From contig NC_052618.1 of the NCBI RefSeq assembly GCF_016545825.1, positions 18,117,561 to 18,181,560 on the forward strand: a stretch of DNA of 64,000 nt, given 5' to 3'. The DNA comes from Eucalyptus grandis. Lineage: Eukaryota; Streptophyta; Magnoliopsida; Myrtales; Myrtaceae. Below the pieces are notes generated by a model. That model worked only from the letters and a program-made list of their open reading frames with translations, searched no databases and was not told the DNA's origin. Position numbers and translations under genes: made by a program. This document shows, one piece after another, positions 32,465 to 46,300 of this stretch. Positions within the stretch are counted from its first letter, which is position 1; each line of letters opens with the position of its first letter.

Positions 32465-35400
32465 AAAGCGGGGGCATAAATTCAAGAGAACACAAAAGAA
32501 GCAAAAGGGTTGCTGTTTTGTATGTGGCAAACAGGGACACTACGCCAAGGATTGCTTTCAACGTAAGAGCTTTTCAAAGGACAAGAACATTCCGGTGGTG
32601 AAAGCAGATGCAAATCTGGTTGAAGAAAATTATGTAGCCATGATTTCGAACATGTTTTCGAACATGGAAATTTCTGAAATAAATGATGCTATGGCTATGG
32701 TTTCTGAAATTAATTCTACCACTGTCCAATCCAGTTGGTGGATAGATTCTGAGCAACTGTTCATGTGTGTAAGGACAAATACATGTTCAAGCAATTTGAA
32801 GAAATTGTTGACTCAAGTGTTCAAGAGGTCCCGATGGCGAATAATGCTCTTGCAAAGGTTGCTGGAAAAGGCACGGTGGAGATAGACTTCACTTCTGGAA
32901 AGAAGATAACTCTTCTTAATGTGTTATTTATACCCGAAATTAGGAAGAACCTAGTTTCTATTGATTTACTTTGTAAGAGGGGGTTTCGGGTTTTGTTTGA
33001 ATCCGACAAGGTTATCCTATCGAAAAATGGGCTGTTTGTTGGGAAGGGTTATGCCAATGATGGCATGTATCAACTGAGTATCAATAATAATATTTCTAGT
33101 TCTGCTTATACTGTCGTCGAGTCTTCAATTTTATGGCATAGTAGGTTGGCACATATAAATTTTCGTTATTTGAAGAATATGAAAAAATTAGACTTGATAA
33201 ATTTCAGTGGCGAATTTGATAAATGTGAAATATGTGCTAAGTCAAAACTTACTAAGAAGCCATTTCCTAGTGTTAAAAGAAATTCGAATTTATTGGATTT
33301 GGTTCATAGTGATATATGTGAATTTAATGGTATGCTAACACGTGGAGGTAAAAGGTATTTTATTACTTTTGTGGATGATTGTAGTAGGTTCTTATATGTT
33401 TATCTCATGAGATCGAAGGATGAAGCATTTACCATGTTTAAGAAATATAAAGCTGAAGTAGAGAATCAATTAGAAAAGAAAATCAAAGTTCTACGATCAG
33501 ATAGAGGTGGAGAATATTTCTTAAATGAATTCTCTTCATTTTGTGAAGAACATGGTATTATTCATCAAGCTTCAGCACCATATACTCCACAACAAAATGG
33601 TTTGGCTGAAAGGAAAATCGATCTCTTGGAGAAATGGTCAATTGTATGCTTTCAAATTCAAAGCTACCAATTAATCTTTGGGGAGAAGCATTACTTGCTG
33701 CATGCTATATTCATAATAGAATACCTTCCAAGAAAAATGACATAACCCCTTATGAGATATGGAAAGGTAGAAAGCCAAATTTGTCATATCTTAAAGTGTG
33801 GGGGTGTTTAGCGTACTACCGAGCTCCAGATCCTAAGAGAACAAAGCTCGGTCCTAGAGCTATCAAAAGTGTTTTCATAGGGTATGCTGAAAATAGTAAA
33901 GCTTATAGGCTTCTTGATTTAGAGTCTAATGTCATAGTAGAGTCGAGAGACGTCGAATTCTTTGAGAATAAATGTTTTACAAGTTCTGAAATGATTGAAA
34001 ATAATTCAAGATCTAGGGAAACTCAAAGTGATTTTCAAGAGAAAGAAACGAATCCTAAAGACATGATTGAACCAAGGAGAAGTACTAGAGCTAGGAAAAT
34101 AAAAGACTTAGGTCCTGATTTTATTACTCATGTTTTTCTTGTTGAAGGAGATGGAGATAATAATGTGGTAAATAAATACCCTTTAGTGTTAAATTTAGAA
34201 GATGATCCTGGAAGCTTTGATGATGCTATGTCTTCTAGAGATGCTTCTTTTGGAAAGAAGCTGTGAATGATGAAATGGACTCCATTATGTCCAATAATAC
34301 TTGGGTATTAGTAGATTTACCAAAAGGATCAAAACCTATTGGAAGCAAATGGGTTTTTAGAAGAAAATATCATTCTGATGGTTCTATTCAAGCTTTTAAA
34401 GCTAGGCTTGTAGTTAAGGGATATAGACAAAAAGAAGGTATAGATTATTTTGATACATATGCTCCTGTTGCACGTATAACTTCCATTCGAGTTCTTTTTG
34501 CTCTAGCTTCCATTTATGATCTTTGTGTTCATCAAATGGATGTTAAAACTGCTTTCTTAAATGGAGACTTAAATGAGGAGATTTACATGGAACAACCGGA
34601 GGGTTTTGTTCTTCCTGGAAATGAAAGAAAAGTATGTAAATTGATTAAGTCTCTTTATGGACTTAAGCAAGCTCCTAAGCAGTGGCATGAAAAGTTTAAT
34701 TCGGTCATATTGTCAAATGGTTTCATCAATAATAGTGCCGATAGGTGTATATACTCTAAATTCACTAAAGACTATGGTGTCTTAGTGTGCTTGTATGTTG
34801 ATGATATGCTTATCTTTGGAACGAATATGACTGGAGTTAATGAAACTAAGAAGTATCTAACTTCCATGTTTAAAATGAAGGACTTGGGTGAAGTAGATAC
34901 TATCTTAGGTATTAAAGTCAAGCAAAATAGTGGGGGTTATTCTTTAAGCCAATGTAGTTATGTTGAAAAATTATTAAATAAATTTCAACATCTTGGTTTT
35001 AAAGAAATAAGTACTCCATTTGATTCTAGTATTAAATTAAATTATAATACTGGTAGAGCGGTGGCACAACTAGAATATGCAAGTGCTATAGGGTCTTTAA
35101 TGTATGCGATGCATTGTACTAGACCCGATATTGCTTTTTCTGTATGCAAGTTGAGTAGGTATACAAGTAATCCAAGTACAGAACATTGGAGAGCTATTAC
35201 TAGAATTTTTGGTTATCTTAAGAGAACTAAAAATTTAGGATTGTTCTACAATAATTATCCGGCTGTATTAGAAGGATACACCGATGCTAGTTGGATTACA
35301 AGTGTGGGAGATGAGCGTTCCACTTCTGGATGGATCTTCACACTAGCTGGAGGTGCTGTATCTTGGGCGAGCAAGAAACAGACATGTATAACTCACTCAA

Positions 35401-35746
35401 CAATGGAATCTGAATTTATTGCTTTGGCGGCAGCTGGGAAAGAGGCTGAATGGATTAGAAATTTGTTGTTGGATATCAAATTATGGCCTAGTCCTATGCC
35501 TCCTATTTCTATCCACTTTGTGATAGTCGTGCCACTTTGGCAAGAGCCTATAGTAGCACCTATAATGGTAAGTCTAGACATATTAGTTTAAGACATGAAT
35601 ATGTGAGACAATTGATTAAAGATGGTACCATAACAATTGTCTATGTGAGGTCAAGTAAAAATCTTGCCGATCCTTTGACGAAGGCTTTACCAAGACATAT
35701 GGTAATAACGACCTCACAAGAAATGGGGCTGAAACCCTTTAATTAA
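32465..35746 (+). pseudogene. pol: Copia Pol, unit 2 (broken)
   Basis: Zinc knuckle and protease start in a frame open from about 32424 to 32885, then shift where one G is missing near 32750 (DSGA lost). The protease-integrase junction reads through because it has TACTGTCGTCGAG (near 33113), a form seen only here. Integrase breaks at an A-run one base short near 33615, just after the catalytic Glu in the NGLAERK region. It resumes at 33634-34266, then the short T run near 34249 shifts again. RT/RNase H is open 34263-35591 and ends early through the indels around 35516-35532; the last 69 codons are in another frame (35537-35746). Confidence 0.9.
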
Positions 35747-37211
35747 AATCACCAATAATGGTAACCCGACCTTTTTCTAGAACATCACTAGTTACAAGGT
35801 TTAATGGGTAAGAACAAGTTATTGAATGTGATTGTTTGATACCGACATAGCCCCGATATGAGAAGTCGGTATTGTCTCATTACGTTTTGTAGGCTGAATT
35901 GAATTCTCAATGAAGTATGATACAAGTTTGTAGTGTGTTGATAGTAACAGAAACACATGGTAGATACTTCACCTATATGAGCTTAGAAGTGGTGCCGCTT
36001 CTTACGAAAGTGAGGGTTGCTTTCTAGAGAGCTCATGAAACAGGATCAAGCACAAGGCCATAATAGTGCGGAGTAATATAGAAATTCTCGCTGAAACAAG
36101 AGGTTAGTGTATGTGTGGTATGTCCGGTTCTATTACATAAAAGTACAAGTTTAAAGCCGAGCTACTTGTCACTTTGATAGAGCTTTGATATACTTGCACT
36201 AAGTAAAGGTTTAACTCGAAAGAGACCTTTATGTATGTATATTAATCTTACTGAAACTTTGGCTGTATGGTTTTTAAAAAATTTTATTTTGAAATTTTGT
36301 TTTACAAACAAAGTGGGGATTGTTGGAATTTTGTTTGTTAAAACAAAATAAGTGCTTTTTACTTTGTCCCACATAGAAAAGGTGGGAGCAGGAGGATTAG
36401 TTTATTAATGAGGAATTTCCTTTTGTAGTTAAAGGAGTGATTAGGTGGGGCTAGACCCACCATACCCGCGTGCGGGTGCGCGGATAATTGCGCGATTTTG
36501 GCGCGATTATTTGGCGCACTTAGCACTTTGCACGCCTGCGCGCCCGCGGTTTAATTAGCATTAATCCCTTGCTTTTTATTTATTTATTTTATTTTATTTT
36601 ATATTTTAGTTCAAAGGTTGCCTTTTAATTTGAGAATTTCGGAAATGAAATATAAATGAAAATTCGAAATTCTATTTAAACATATATATTTATATTCCGA
36701 ATTTTATTTGTGCCTTTTCAAGACAACCTTTGGAAAATTACTTATTCGGTTTTTTAATTTATCCGAAGGATTGCAATTGTTCGTTTTTTCATTTCGACTT
36801 CTTCCGAAGAGTCGCGTTGGTTTATCCGAACAATTTTCTAAAGACATGTTTGTTCGCAATTTTCACGAAGAGTTGCAAGACCGTTTCATATAAATACTTG
36901 TCATTTTCGGAAAGAAAAAGTGGTCATTTTTCGAGTCTTCTTTCTGAAAAACTGCAGCCAATTTTTCGATTGTTTTTTAGAGAGACCCTGGAGAAATATT
37001 AGAATTGCTATCTAGTATTCTCACTTGAGACTTTGTTGTATCCTGGAGGAAATTTGCCGGTGACCATTAGCAACGTAGTGGGGCAAATAAATCCTTAAAG
37101 AAAGTGATATCACGCCTCAAAGTCCGAGTTGTTTTTACTCGATCCGATTTCATTGTTCTACCCATTTCGCAGACTTATTTTACAACAATTTTAAGGATTT
37201 ATTTTGCTGCA

Positions 37212-37928
37212 ATGGAGTCGGAGACAATCAAAGTTATGAATCAAGATATGGTCAAACTAGACCGGTTCGATGGGAACAATTTTGCTCGCTGGAGGGACAA
37301 GATGATGTTCTTACTCACTGCTCTGAAGATCTCCTACATTCTGGATCCTAACTTGGCGCCTATAGAAGATCCTACGCCTACTTTCGATGGAGGACAGCCA
37401 AGTGCAGAAGCCATTGAGAGGGTTAATAAGGAAAAGAAGAAACGTGCGGAGGATGAATTACTTTGTCGAGGACACATTCTGAACACACTCTCCGATCGTC
37501 CGTACGACTTATTCACTGAAATGAAGTCGGCCAGAGAAATTTGGAATGCACTGGAATTCAAGTACAAAGCGGAGGAGCAAGGTACCAACAAATATCTAAT
37601 TGCAAAGTATTTTGATTACAAGTTTATTGATACTAAGCCCTTGCTGGAACAAGTCCATGAATTGCAAGTGATTGTGAATAAGATTCGTGCTCTCAAGATT
37701 GATATTCCAGAAGCTTTTCAAGTTGGAGCAATTATTGCGAAATTGCCTCCAAGTTGGAAAGACTATGGAAAAAGGCTGATTCACAAGTCGGAGGACTTTA
37801 CTTTGGAGCAAATACAGAAACATCTTCGCATTGAGGAAGAGTCACGTTCACGTGATAATTCTGTTTTGTATAATTCCAAGGTGAATTTTGTGGATAAAAA
37901 CGGAAACTCGGCCAGAACTTCAAAGTAA
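37212..37928 (+). CDS. gag: Copia Gag, unit 3 (238 aa, open)
   Basis: Full-length frame. Two codon changes relative to unit 2: CTG for CCG in TAPKISY (reading TALKISY, shared with unit 7) and CCG for CTG in SDRLYDL (reading SDRPYDL, shared with unit 6). It ends at the same TAA, which is followed by a 6-G run. Confidence 0.88.
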   Translation: MESETIKVMNQDMVKLDRFDGNNFARWRDKMMFLLTALKISYILDPNLAPIEDPTPTFDGGQPSAEAIERVNKEKKKRAEDELLCRGHILNTLSDRPYDLFTEMKSAREIWNALEFKYKAEEQGTNKYLIAKYFDYKFIDTKPLLEQVHELQVIVNKIRALKIDIPEAFQVGAIIAKLPPSWKDYGKRLIHKSEDFTLEQIQKHLRIEEESRSRDNSVLYNSKVNFVDKNGNSARTSK

Positions 37929-40900
37929 AAAGCGGGGGGCATAAATTCAAGAGAACACAAAAGAAGCAAAAGGGTTGCTGTTTTGTATGTGGCAAACAGG
38001 GACACTACGCCAAGGATTGCTTTCAACGTAAGAGCTTTTCAAAGGACAAGAACATTCCGGTGGTGAAAGCAGATGCAAATCTGGTTGAAGAAAATTATGT
38101 AGCCATGATTTCGAACATGTTTTCGAACATGGAAATTTCTGAAATAAATGATGCTATGGCTATGGTTTCTGAAATTAATTCTACCACTGTCCAATCCAGT
38201 TGGTGGATAGATTCTGGAGCAACTGTTCATGTGTGTAAGGACAAATACATGTTCAAGCAATTTGAAGAAATTGTTGACTCAAGTGTTCAAGAGGTCCCGA
38301 TGGCGAATAATGCTCTTGCAAAGGTTGCTGGAAAAGGCACGGTGGAGATAGACTTCACTTCTGGAAAGAAGATAACTCTTCTTAATGTGTTATTTATACC
38401 CGAAATTAGGAAGAACCTAGTTTCTATTGATTTACTTTGTAAGAGGGGGTTTCGGGTTTTGTTTGAATCCGACAAGGTTATCCTATCGAAAAATGGGCTG
38501 TTTGTTGGGAAGGGTTATGCCAATGATGGCATGTATCAACTGAGTATCAATAATAATATTTCTAGTTCTGCTTATACTTGTCGAGTCTTCAATTTTATGG
38601 CATAGTAGGTTGGCACATATAAATTTTCGTTATTTGAAGAATATGAAAAAATTAGACTTGATAAATTTCAGTGGCGAATTTGATAAATGTGAAATATGTG
38701 CTAAGTCAAAACTTACTAAGAAGCCATTTCCTAGTGTTAAAAGAAATTCGAATTTATTGGATTTGGTTCATAGTGATATATGTGAATTTAATGGTATGCT
38801 AACACGTGGAGGTAAAAGGTATTTTATTACTTTTGTGGATGATTGTAGTAGGTTCTTATATGTTTATCTCATGAGATCGAAGGATGAAGCATTTACCATG
38901 TTTAAGAAATATAAAGCTGAAGTAGAGAATCAATTAGAAAAGAAAATCAAAGTTCTACGATCAGATAGAGGTGGAGAATATTTCTTAAATGAATTCTCTT
39001 CATTTTGTGAAGAACATGGTATTATTCATCAAGCTTCAGCACCATATACTCCACAACAAAATGGTTTGGCTGAAAGGAAAAATCGATCTCTTGGAGAAAT
39101 GGTTAATTGTATGCTTTCAAATTCAAAGCTACCAATTAATCTTTGGGGAGAAGCATTACTTGCTGCATGCTATATTCATAATAGAATACCTTCCAAGAAA
39201 AATGACATAACCCCTTATGAGATATGGAAAGGTAGAAAGCCAAATTTGTCATATCTTAAAGTGTGGGGGTGTTTAGCGTACTACCGAGCTCCAGATCCTA
39301 AGAGAACAAAGCTCGGTCCTAGAGCTATCAAAAGTGTTTTCATAGGGTATGCTGAAAATAGTAAAGCTTATAGGCTTCTTGATTTAGAGTCTAATGTCAT
39401 AGTAGAGTCGAGAGACGTCGAATTCTTTGAGAATAAATGTTTTACAAGTTCTGAAATGGTTGAAAATAATTCAAGATCTAGGGAAACTCAAAGTGATTTT
39501 CAAGAGAAAGAAACGAATCCTAAAGACATGATTGAACCAAGGAGAAGTACTAGAGCTAGGAAAATAAAAGACTTAGGTCCTGATTTTATTACTCATGTTT
39601 TTCTTGTTGAAGGAGATGGAGATAATAATGTGGTAAATAAATACCCTTTAGTGTTAAATTTAGAAGATGATCCTGGAAGCTTTGATGATGCTATGTCTTC
39701 TAGAGATGCTTCTTTTTGGAAAGAAGCTGTGAATGATGAAATGGACTCCATTATGTCCAATAATACTTGGGTATTAGTAGATTTACCAAAAGGATCAAAA
39801 CCTATTGGAAGCAAATGGGTTTTTAGAAGAAAATATCATTCTGATGGTTCTATTCAAGCTTTTAAAGCTAGGCTTGTAGTTAAGGGATATAGACAAAAAG
39901 AAGGTATAGATTATTTTGATACATATGCTCCTGTTGCACGTATAACTTCCATTCGAGTTCTTTTTGCTCTAGCTTCCATTTATGATCTTTGTGTTCATCA
40001 AATGGATGTTAAAACTGCTTTCTTAAATGGAGACTTAAATGAGGAGATTTACATGGAACAACCGGAGGGTTTTGTTCTTCCTGGAAATGAAAGAAAAGTA
40101 TGTAAATTGATTAAGTCTCTTTATGGACTTAAGCAAGCTCCTAAGCAGTGGCATGAAAAGTTTAATTCGGTCATATTGTCAAATGGTTTCATCAATAATA
40201 GTGCCGATAGGTGTATATACTCTAAATTCACTAAAGACTATGGTGTCTTAGTGTGCTTGTATGTTGATGATATGCTTATCTTTGGAACGAATATGACTGG
40301 AGTTAATGAAACTAAGAAGTATCTAACTTCCATGTTTAAAATGAAGGACTTTGGGTGAAGTAGATACTATCTTAGGTATTAAAGTTAAGCAAAATAGTGG
40401 GGGTTATTCTTTAAGCCAATGTAGTTATGTTGAAAAATTATTAAATAAATTTCAACATCTTGGTTTTAAAGAAATAAGTACTCCATTTGATTCTAGTATT
40501 AAATTAAATTATAATACTGGTAGAGCGGTGGCACAACTAGAATATGCAAGTGCTATAGGGTCTTTAATGTATGCGATGCATTGTACTAGACCCGATATTG
40601 CTTTTTCTGTATGCAAGTTGAGTAGGTATACAAGTAATCCAAGTACAGAACATTGGAGAGCTATTACTAGAATTTTTGGTTATCTTAAGAGAACTAAAAA
40701 TTTAGGATTGTTCTACAATAATTATCCGGCTGTATTAGAAGGATACACCGATGCTAGTTGGATTACAAGTGTGGGAGATGAGCGTTCCACTTCTGGATGG
40801 ATCTTCACACTAGCCGGAGGTGCTGTATCTTGGGCGAGCAAGAAACAGACATGTATAACTCACTCAACAATGGAATCTGAATTCATTGCTTTGGCGGCAG

Positions 40901-41213
40901 CTGGGAAAGAGGCTGAATGGATTAGAAATTTGTTGTTGGATATCAAATTATGGCCTAGTCCTATGCCTCCTATTTCTATCCACTTGTGATAGTCGTGGCC
41001 ACTTTGGCAAGAGCCTATAGTAGCACCTATAATGGTAAGTCTAGACATATTAGTTTAAGACATGAATATGTGAGACAATTGATTAAAGATGGTACCATAA
41101 CAATTGTCTATGTGAGGTCAAGTAAAAATCTTGCCGATCCTTTGACGAAGGCTTTACCAAGACATATGGTAATAACGACCTCACAAGAAATGGGGCTGAA
41201 ACCCTTTAATTAA
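37929..41213 (+). pseudogene. pol: Copia Pol, unit 3 (three breaks)
   Basis: Zinc knuckle followed by a readable protease: here GG is kept near 38216, so the DSGATVHVC active-site residues are in frame (ORF 38060-38605). Breaks: extra T near 38577 between protease and integrase; extra T near 40350 in RT (GACTTTGGGTG), after the YVDD; extra T near 40984 in RNase H. The integrase plus most of RT is one 582-codon frame (38610-40358). The remainder is in 40351-40989 and 40986-41213. Confidence 0.9.
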
Positions 41214-42675
41214 AATCACCAATAATGGTAACCCGACCTTTTCTAGAACATCACTAGTTACAAGGTTTAATGGGTAAGAACAAGTTATTGAATGTGATTG
41301 TTTGATACCGACATAGCCCCGATATGAGAAGTCGGTATTGTCTGTTACGTTTTGTAGGCTGAATTGAATTCTCAATGAAGTATGATACAAGTTTGTAGTG
41401 TGTTGATAGTAACAGAAACACATGGTAGATACTTCACCTATATGAGCTTAGAAGTGGTGCCGCTTCTTACGAAAGTGAGGGTTGCTTTCTAGAGAGCTCA
41501 TGAAACAGGATCAAGCACAAGGCCATAATAGTGCGGAGTAATATAGAAATTCTCGCTGAAACAAGAGGTTAGTGTATGTGTGGTATGTCCGGTTCTATTA
41601 CATAAAAGTACAAGTTTAAAGCCGAGCTACTTGTCACTTTGATAGAGCTTTGATATACTTGCACTAAGTAAAGGTTTAACTCGAAAGAGACCTTTATGTA
41701 TGTATATTAATCTTACTGAAACTTTGGCTGTATGGTTTTTAAAAATTTTATTTTGAAATTTTGTTTTACAAACAAAGTGGGGATTGTTGGAATTTTGTTT
41801 GTTAAAACAAAATAAGTGCTTTTTACTTTGTCCCACATAGAAAAGGTGGGAGCAGGAGGATTAGTTTATTAATGAGGAATTTCCTTTTGTAGTTAAAGGA
41901 GTGATTAGGTGGGGCTAGACCCACCATACCCGCGTGCGGGTGCGCGGATAATTGCGCGATTTTGGCGCGATTATTTGGCGCACTTAGCACTTTGCACGCC
42001 TGCGCGCCCGCGGTTTAATTAGCATTAATCCCTTGCTTTTTATTTATTTATTTTATTTTATTTTATATTTTAGTTCAAAGGTTGCCTTTTAATTTGAGAA
42101 TTTCGGAAATGAAATATAAATGAAAATTCGAAATTCTATTTAAACATATATATTTATATTCCGAATTTTATTTGTGCCTTTTCAAGACAACCTTTGGAAA
42201 ATTACTTATTCGGTTTTTTAATTTATCCGAAGGATTGCAATTGTTCGTTTTTTCATTTCGACTTCTTCCGAAGAGTCGCGTTGGTTTATCCGAACAATTT
42301 TCTAAAGACATGTTTGTTCGCAATTTTCACGAAGAGTTGCAAGACCGTTTCATATAAATACTTGTCATTTTCGGAAAGAAATAAGTGGTCATTTTTCGAG
42401 TCTTCTTTCTGAAAAACTGCAGCCAATTTTTCGATTGTTTTTAGAGAGACCCTGGAGAAATATTAGAATTGCTATCTAGTATTCTCACTTGAGACTTTGT
42501 TGTATCCTGGAGGAAATTTGCCGGTGACCATTAGCAACGTAGTGGGGCAAATAAATCCTTAAAGAAAGTGATATCACGCCTCAAAGTCCGAGTTGTTTTT
42601 ACTCGATCCGATTTCATTGTTCTACCCATTTCGCAGACTTATTTTACAACAATTTTAAGGATTTATTTTGCTGCA

Positions 42676-43392
42676 ATGGAGTCGGAGACAATCAAAGTTA
42701 TGAATCAAGATATGGTCAAACTAGACCGGTTCGATGGGAACAATTTTGCTCGCTGGAGGGACAAGATGATGTTCTTACTCACTGCTCCGAAGATCTCCTA
42801 CATTCTGGATCCTAACTTGGCGCCTATAGAAGATCCTACGCCTACTTTCGATGGAGGACAGCCAAGTGCAGAAGCCATTGAGAGGGTTAATAAGGAAAAG
42901 AAGAAACGTGCGGAGGATGAATTACTTTGTCGAGGACACATTCTGAACACACTCTCCGATCGTCTGTACGACTTATTCACTGAAATGAAGTCGGCCAGAG
43001 AAATTTGGAATGCACTGGAATTCAAGTACAAAGCGGAGGAGCAAGGTACCAACAAATATCTAATTGCAAAGTATTTTGATTACAAGTTTATTGATACTAA
43101 GCCCTTGCTGGAACAAGTCCATGAATTGCAAGTGATTGTGAATAAGATTCGTGCTCTCAAGATTGATATTCCAGAAGCTTTTCAAGTTGGAGCAATTATT
43201 GCGAAATTGCCTCCAAGTTGGAAAGACTATGGAAAAAGGCTGATTCACAAGTCGGAGGACTTTACTTTGGAGCAAATACAGAAACATCTTCGCATTGAGG
43301 AAGAGTCACGTTCACGTGATAATTCTGTTTTGTATAATTCCAAGGTGAATTTTGTGGATAAAAACGGAAACTCGGCCAGAACTTCAAAGTAA
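42676..43392 (+). CDS. gag: Copia Gag, unit 4 (238 aa, open)
   Basis: Full-length frame whose protein matches that of unit 2 residue for residue as far as I can see. It stops at the common TAA followed by a 6-G run, so pol lies in the third frame relative to gag, as in units 1 and 3, rather than the second as in units 2, 5, 6 and 7. Confidence 0.88.
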   Translation: MESETIKVMNQDMVKLDRFDGNNFARWRDKMMFLLTAPKISYILDPNLAPIEDPTPTFDGGQPSAEAIERVNKEKKKRAEDELLCRGHILNTLSDRLYDLFTEMKSAREIWNALEFKYKAEEQGTNKYLIAKYFDYKFIDTKPLLEQVHELQVIVNKIRALKIDIPEAFQVGAIIAKLPPSWKDYGKRLIHKSEDFTLEQIQKHLRIEEESRSRDNSVLYNSKVNFVDKNGNSARTSK

Positions 43393-46300
43393 AAAGCGGG
43401 GGGCATAAATTCAAGAGAACACAAAAGAAGCAAAAGGGTTGCTGTTTTGTATGTGGCAAACAGGGACACTACGCCAAGGATTGCTTTCAACGTAAGAGCT
43501 TTTCAAAGGACAAGAACATTCCGGTGGTGAAAGCAGATGCAAATCTGGTTGAAGAAAATTATGTAGCCATGATTTCGAACATGTTTTCGAACATGGAAAT
43601 TTCTGAAATAAATGATGCTATGGCTATGGTTTCTGAAATTAATTCTACCACTGTCCAATCCAGTTGGTGGATAGATTCTGGAGCAACTGTTCATGTGTGT
43701 AAGGACAAATACATGTTCAAGCAATTTGAAGAAATTGTTGACTCAAGTGTTCAAGAGGTCCCGATGGCGAATAATGCTCTTGCAAAGGTTGCTGGAAAAG
43801 GCACGGTGGAGATAGACTTCACTTCTGGAAAGAAGATAACTCTTCTTAATGTGTTATTTATACCCGAAATTAGGAAGAACCTAGTTTCTATTGATTTACT
43901 TTGTAAGAGGGGGTTTCGGGTTTTGTTTGAATCCGACAAGGTTATCCTATCGAAAAATGGGCTGTTTGTTGGGAAGGGTTATGCCAATGATGGCATGTAT
44001 CAACTGAGTATCAATAATAATATTTCTAGTTCTGCTTATACTTGTCGAGTCTTCAATTTTATGGCATAGTAGGTTGGCACATATAAATTTTCGTTATTTG
44101 AAGAATATGAAAAAATTAGACTTGATAAATTTCAGTGGCGAATTTGATAAATGTGAAATATGTGCTAAGTCAAAACTTACTAAGAAGCCATTTCCTAGTG
44201 TTAAAAGAAATTCGAATTTATTGGATTTGGTTCATAGTGATATATGTGAATTTAATGGTATGCTAACACGTGGAGGTAAAAGGTATTTTATTACTTTTGT
44301 GGATGATTGTAGTAGGTTCTTATATGTTTATCTCATGAGATCGAAGGATGAAGCATTTACCATGTTTAAGAAATATAAAGCTGAAGTAGAGAATCAATTA
44401 GAAAAGAAAATCAAAGTTCTACGATCAGATAGAGGTGGAGAATATTTCTTAAATGAATTCTCTTCATTTTGTGAAGAACATGGTATTATTCATCAAGCTT
44501 CAGCACCATATACTCCACAACAAAATGGTTTGGCTGAAAGGAAAAATCGATCTCTTGGAGAAATGGTTAATTGTATGCTTTCAAATTCAAAGCTACCAAT
44601 TAATCTTTGGGGAGAAGCATTACTTGCTGCATGCTATATTCATAATAGAATACCTTCCAAGAAAAATGACATAACCCCTTATGAGATATGGAAAGGTAGA
44701 AAGCCAAATTTGTCATATCTTAAAGTGTGGGGGTGTTTAGCGTACTACCGAGCTCCAGATCCTAAGAGAACAAAGCTCGGTCCTAGAGCTATCAAAAGTG
44801 TTTTCATAGGGTATGCTGAAAATAGTAAAGCTTATAGGCTTCTTGATTTAGAGTCTAATGTCATAGTAGAGTCGAGAGACGTCGAATTCTTTGAGAATAA
44901 ATGTTTTACAAGTTCTGAAATGGTTGAAAATAATTCAAGATCTAGGGAAACTCAAAGTGATTTTCAAGAGAAAGAAACGAATCCTAAAGACATGATTGAA
45001 CCAAGGAGAAGTACTAGAGCTAGGAAAATAAAAGACTTAGGTCCTGATTTTATTACTCATGTTTTTCTTGTTGAAGGAGATGGAGATAATAATGTGGTAA
45101 ATAAATACCCTTTAGTGTTAAATTTAGAAGATGATCCTGGAAGCTTTGATGATGCTATGTCTTCTAGAGATGCTTCTTTTTGGAAAGAAGCTGTGAATGA
45201 TGAAATGGACTCCATTATGTCCAATAATACTTGGGTATTAGTAGATTTACCAAAAGGATCAAAACCTATTGGAAGCAAATGGGTTTTTAGAAGAAAATAT
45301 CATTCTGATGGTTCTATTCAAGCTTTTAAAGCTAGGCTTGTAGTTAAGGGATATAGACAAAAAGAAGGTATAGATTATTTTGATACATATGCTCCTGTTG
45401 CACGTATAACTTCCATTCGAGTTCTTTTTGCTCTAGCTTCCATTTATGATCTTTGTGTTCATCAAATGGATGTTAAAACTGCTTTCTTAAATGGAGACTT
45501 AAATGAGGAGATTTACATGGAACAACCGGAGGGTTTTGTTCTTCCTGGAAATGAAAGAAAAGTATGTAAATTGATTAAGTCTCTTTATGGACTTAAGCAA
45601 GCTCCTAAGCAGTGGCATGAAAAGTTTAATTCGGTCATATTGTCAAATGGTTTCATCAATAATAGTGCCGATAGGTGTATATACTCTAAATTCACTAAAG
45701 ACTATGGTGTCTTAGTGTGCTTGTATGTTGATGATATGCTTATCTTTGGAACGAATATGACTGGAGTTAATGAAACTAAGAAGTATCTAACTTCCATGTT
45801 TAAAATGAAGGACTTTGGGTGAAGTAGATACTATCTTAGGTATTAAAGTCAAGCAAAATAGTGGGGGTTATTCTTTAAGCCAATGTAGTTATGTTGAAAA
45901 ATTATTAAATAAATTTCAACATCTTGGTTTTAAAGAAATAAGTACTCCATTTGATTCTAGTATTAAATTAAATTATAATACTGGTAGAGCGGTGGCACAA
46001 CTAGAATATGCAAGTGCTATAGGGTCTTTAATGTATGCGATGCATTGTACTAGACCCGATATTGCTTTTTCTGTATGCAAGTTGAGTAGGTATACAAGTA
46101 ATCCAAGTACAGAACATTGGAGAGCTATTACTAGAATTTTTGGTTATCTTAAGAGAACTAAAAATTTAGGATTGTTCTACAATAATTATCCGGCTGTATT
46201 AGAAGGATACACCGATGCTAGTTGGATTACAAGTGTGGGAGATGAGCGTTCCACTTCTGGATGGATCTTCACACTAGCTGGAGGTGCTGTATCTTGGGCG

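Larger units (their letters stand above)
30861..36320 (+). mobile_element. Copia unit 2
   Basis: Shares with unit 1 the AATGGTCAATTG variant in integrase and the short 4-T run before GGAAAG. Shares with unit 6 the LTR without CATTT, the GAATTTATTGC variant in RNase H and the 5-T run in CGACCTTTTTCTAG after pol. Its 3' non-coding region has TGTCTCATTACG, intermediate between unit 1 and units 3-7. Confidence 0.95.
36321..41784 (+). mobile_element. Copia unit 3
   Basis: Pairs with unit 7 by several variants: LTR with CATTT insertion, AGAAAAAGTGG instead of AGAAATAAGTGG in the LTR, CTCTGAAG in gag, GCCGGAGG in RNase H, CACTTGTG near the end of RNase H, and a 4-T run after pol. GTTAAGC in RT (near 40383) is private. 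Confidence 0.95.
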
